NCBI GenBank assembly: GCA_029194665.1
Contig: JARFXO010000007.1
Location: forward strand, 62,001-126,000
Source: Nitrospira sp.
GTDB taxonomy: Bacteria > Nitrospirota > Nitrospiria > Nitrospirales > Nitrospiraceae
Direction: 5' to 3'
Length of the DNA stretch: 64,000 nt
Below, one piece after another: positions 62,801-64,000 of the stretch (positions are counted from its first letter, which is position 1; every line of letters begins with the position of its first letter). The notes beneath the pieces were generated by a model. The model was given only the letters and a program-made list of their open reading frames with translations, did not search any database and was not told where the DNA came from. Position numbers and translations under genes: made by a program.

Positions 62801-64000
62801 GCCTGGTGGGGCACGAAGGGGAGAGTCGCGATTGATGGGCTGTGTCGTTCCTCGGATCGACAACGCCACGACGGCGCAGGATCTTCGGAGCTTCCTGGCC
62901 GAACGTCTGCCCAGATATATGATTCCCGCCGCCTGGATCTTCCTCGATACCTTACCGCTGACGTCGCGTGGGAAGGTGGATCGTCAGGCGCTGAGAGCTC
63001 TCGCCGGACGGATTCAGAAAACGGAACCGGTGTCGGCTCCACTCCAGACCGATACCGAGCAGGCGATTGCAGACATTTGGAAAGAGATTCTCGGCCTCGA
63101 AGCAGTCGGTCGGCACGACAATTTTTTCGATCTCGGCGGCGATTCCATTGCAAGTCTGCAAGTGATTGCCCGGGCTAAACAGGTCGGACTGCTGTTTAGC
63201 CCTCGTCAGATCTTTCAATACCAAACAGTGGCAGAGCTTGCGGCGGTCGCCGGACGGGAAGCAGTGGTTGCGCTGGAAGCGGAGCAGGGAGCGGTCACCG
63301 GCGAGGCGCCATTGACGCCCATTCAACGCGCGTTCTTTGAATTGCCGCTGGTCAATCTTCACCACTGGAATCAATCGGTTTTGCTGGAAGCCAAAGAGCC
63401 GCTCGTGGAGTCCGCCTTGGAGGCTGCGGTGACGGCACTCATCGCTCACCATGACGCGCTACGGCTTCGATTCGTGCAGACGGATGACGGTTGGCGCCAA
63501 TCACACGCGCCGATTCCGCAGGGGCCGCTCGTCTGCCGTGTGAATCTCGCCGCGCTCTCCGACTCGGAACGCCGTGCAGCGTTCGAAGCGCAGGCCACGC
63601 AGTGGCAGGGGAGTTTACATATCTCGGAAGGGCCGCTCTTGCACGTGGTCTGGTTCGAGATGGGGGACGGTTTGTCTGATCGGTTGCTGATTGCGGTGCA
63701 TCACCTTGCGGTGGACGGTGTTTCCTGGAGAATCCTCTTGGAGGATCTGCAGACCTTCTACCGGCAGGCCGTGGAAAACCGTCCTATACAATTGCCGCCC
63801 AAGACGACTTCTTTCCGCCAGTGGGCCGAACGGTTACGGCGGTATGCCGAAACCGAAGTCACGAAAGATCTGCCTTCCATCTTCTGGCCGACGACAGCGG
63901 GAGAGAGATCGATCGTGCTACCTGTCGACGATCCAACCGGCAGTAATCGGGAGGCCGCCTCCGAGACGCTGACTGTGTCATTGGACGAACGGGATACGCA
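56823..64000 (+). CDS. Two-module NRPS C-A(Dab)-PCP-C-A-PCP-E, 3' end beyond window
   Basis: Starts at a GTG with AGGAG upstream, 8 bases after the previous synthetase, and stays open to the window end (2392 codons seen). Domains: C with YPLSPMQEGMLFHTL and an altered core HHILLDE (His147-His148, Asp152, Glu153 instead of Gly); A with pocket D-I-W-E-L-T-A-D-D, Dab type; PCP Ser1031 (GGHSLLAT); C with HHIVSDG (His1223-His1224); A with the same unassigned pocket as the first synthetase (D-V-E-N-V-V-S-I-T); PCP Ser2108 (GGDSIASL). Last comes an epimerization domain (PIQRAFFELPL, HHLAVDGVSWRILLEDL, His2293), cut by the edge. It should add Dab and a D-configured residue. Confidence 0.92.
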   Translation, partial: MAKSALPDHINSIYPLSPMQEGMLFHTLMNPGTGIYLMQNRYLLEGDLNYDAFVRAWDVVLDRHPVLRTSFLWKNQKRPLQAVHKRVDMPIVSMDWRGQTRPEQIARLDAELETELREGFDFAKAPLMRLWLIRLADDRYQFVHSFHHILLDEWCISLLLMDFLGHYGSLVRGERLTRARPRPYHDYIAWLQKQDITAAESFWRGYLKNFPTPTPLPYDRLPEGLADQNEDAADHCLHLSADTSATLVDLAQRHRLTVNTFFQGAWALLLSYYSSEREVLFGVTVAGRPTELPGVESILGLFINTLPLRISMQPDRPLMDWLKDLLAENVRVRQYDYAPLVQVQRWSEVPRGEALFHSLFVFENAPVDRELCEGRIIFKGEEEQYRVHTNYPLTVMGWPGRELGLKISYDKRLFDADTTGRMIRHFKTLLEAMAEQPTARLVDLSPLKQDERRQLLTDWNPEVVAAGEEQSESLPRLFEEQVERRPDAVVVECLEEKATYRELNRRANRVAHALAEAGVQPDTVVALLDDRGIDLLTMMLGVFKAGGAYLPIDPHHPVSRLTQILKLSRSSVVLTSQDYLARLQEAVVQIDEASRPRLMPIERILDEAGREDNPGDRGQSEHLAYVIYTSGSTGVPKGAMVTRRGMLNNIRSKVSGLALGPADVIAQTASQCFDISVWQFLTALTCGARTSIVPDDTSRDPFQLLTHLERADITILETVPALLQGLLDAGSEAGFDGAPRLEKLRWVLPTGEALPPPVCRQWLARYRSIPLLNAYGPAECADDVAVHPILEPPTADMTHMPIGCPIEGIRLHILNVWLEPVPPGVSGELYVAGVGVGRGYLQDPSRTAEVFLPDRFGSEPGARMYRTGDLARYRRDGAIEFVGRVDQQIKLRGFRIELGEIETHLLASPLVREAAVLLHTDARGEKRLAAYLAGHEEGGLNVSALRDLLSSQLPEYMVPTAFVPVPALPRTPNGKIDRLALAALDLGDQFARSYTAPRTATEEILAGIWSDVLGVERVGVHDDFFELGGHSLLATQIMSRLRSTFHVELSLRIVFEATSVAALAAAVDRAWKDGAVIQGPPLVPVARTGPLPASFAQQRLWFLAQLEPDSPFYNLPAGFRLRGKLDVDLLTAGLNQVIARHEALRTVFHQTDGQPTQVVLSSMMVEIPVVDLREIPEEQRTVELTKQSEAEAQRIFDLTHGPLVRARVWHIGEEEYVLLMTLHHIVSDGWAMDVLIRELVTYYQAGVSGQPAALPPLPIQYADYAVWQRDWMQGAVLETQLAYWKDRLGDAPAALELPTDRPRPSVQTYRGSCCEFMVPGELVQQITALSRRHGLTLYMTLLTAFTALLRHYSGQTSILVGSPVANRLRIEVEELIGLFVNTLVLRTDIPDNPRWIDLLDRVRGEVLRAQSHQDLPFEYLVDALQPERNLSHSPLFQVMFTLQTPADQSMEPPGLRVDNMEIEPGTTLFDLSLDMVLEPDRLSGSFEYSTDLFADETIARMVRHFQELLRQIVLNPEARVSALGLLSQDESRHVLEDCNKTTAPYPRESCLHHLFEEQARLTPDAIAMVWNGASYSYRFLNERANQLARYLRSQGIAMESRVALCMERSLEMVAGLLGILKAGAAYVPMDPLYPRERLRFMIEDSGAQLVLTQQQFLDKFQNRTVPIIALDESWPSVAALSDIDSRWHTTPENLAYILYTSGTTGEPKGIEISHRALVNHSTAMARHYGLQPTDRVLQFASISFDVAAEECFPTWAAGATVVLRPNESVPAFADFEQFIADHGLTVLNLPTPYWAEWIEAMEQTDTTLPHAIRLVIVGSEKALPESLVRWQRLAGARIAWCNSYGPTETTITASYFMPERQKDWSAASTVPIGRPIANVQLYVLNPALQPVPIGVAGELYIGGAGVARGYHRQPARTAEQFIPDCFSREPGARLYRTGDRVRRLADDNLEFLGRYDDQIKIRGFRVEPAEIELWLKRHPAVKDALVLQELNEQPGGARRGESRLMGCVVPRIDNATTAQDLRSFLAERLPRYMIPAAWIFLDTLPLTSRGKVDRQALRALAGRIQKTEPVSAPLQTDTEQAIADIWKEILGLEAVGRHDNFFDLGGDSIASLQVIARAKQVGLLFSPRQIFQYQTVAELAAVAGREAVVALEAEQGAVTGEAPLTPIQRAFFELPLVNLHHWNQSVLLEAKEPLVESALEAAVTALIAHHDALRLRFVQTDDGWRQSHAPIPQGPLVCRVNLAALSDSERRAAFEAQATQWQGSLHISEGPLLHVVWFEMGDGLSDRLLIAVHHLAVDGVSWRILLEDLQTFYRQAVENRPIQLPPKTTSFRQWAERLRRYAETEVTKDLPSIFWPTTAGERSIVLPVDDPTGSNREAASETLTVSLDERDT
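61278..62219 (+). repeat. Near-identical tract shared with 35819-36760 (copy 2)
   Basis: This copy lies across the C-A junction of the second module of the last synthetase. The spacing to copy 1 is a constant 25,459 bases across both tracts, so no insertion or deletion separates them. The region between the two tracts (62220-62333) is clearly more diverged, although the encoded pocket residues are the same. Confidence 0.9.

Noticed and set aside
1..64000. tRNA, rRNA, CRISPR arrays, prophage or plasmid origins
   Set aside because: I looked for cloverleaf-like ends, regularly spaced repeats and integrase or replication genes and saw none.

Overview
The window looks like a chromosomal segment of a Gram-negative, moderately GC-rich bacterium. 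It has O-antigen-type export and glycosyltransferases, a KDO-phosphatase-like enzyme, TonB/ExbBD, a periplasmic HtrA protease, the MEP isoprenoid pathway and class 1 fructose bisphosphatase. The overall style, including small zinc-ribbon proteins around a TonB system, recalls Nitrospira. That genus call is my inference from family memory, not something the sequence proves.

Region 1 (1-13.1 kb) is a surface-polysaccharide locus. It holds the end of a Wzt-like ABC transporter ATPase, a sulfotransferase/TylF methyltransferase fusion, a SAM methyltransferase, a WbsX-like glycosyltransferase, two GT2 glycosyltransferases, a sugar-nucleotide epimerase-like protein, a KdsC-like phosphatase, mannose-1-P guanylyltransferase and phosphomannomutase. 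The first 3 kb are visibly AT-richer than the rest. A hicBA toxin-antitoxin pair sits between an intact GT2 gene and the decayed tail of a second GT2 gene, and two IS200/IS605-like hairpins are left without a transposase.

Region 2 (13.1-22.4 kb) is housekeeping: a DUF3108 protein, fbp, degP/htrA, ispD-ispF, cysE, and on the minus strand truA, an amidase and tatD, plus a NYN-domain protein. A start-less psiF-like remnant lies behind truA.

Region 3 (22.5-32.2 kb) is an iron-uptake block: exbB-exbD-tonB, small periplasmic and zinc-ribbon proteins, a PepSY-type membrane reductase candidate, a FecI-like sigma factor, a FecR-like regulator and a TonB-dependent receptor with an STN signalling domain. 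Two terminators without a gene in front of them point to possible small RNAs.

Region 4 (32.5 kb to the end) is a hybrid NRPS/PKS cluster that continues past the window. The order is FAAL-ACP-C-A-PCP, KS-AT-KR-ACP, PvdE-like ABC exporter, diaminobutyrate aminotransferase, penicillin-acylase-like hydrolase, MbtH, type II thioesterase, SyrP-like Fe/2OG hydroxylase, C-A-PCP-C-A-PCP and C-A-PCP-C-A-PCP-E. My manual reading of the adenylation pockets gives Dab, Ser and Dab for three modules; a fourth pocket type, used twice, is unassigned. Together with region 3, the best reading is an acylated peptide siderophore. It would be primed by a fatty acid, exported to the periplasm, possibly deacylated there as in pyoverdine maturation, and re-imported through the sigma-coupled receptor.
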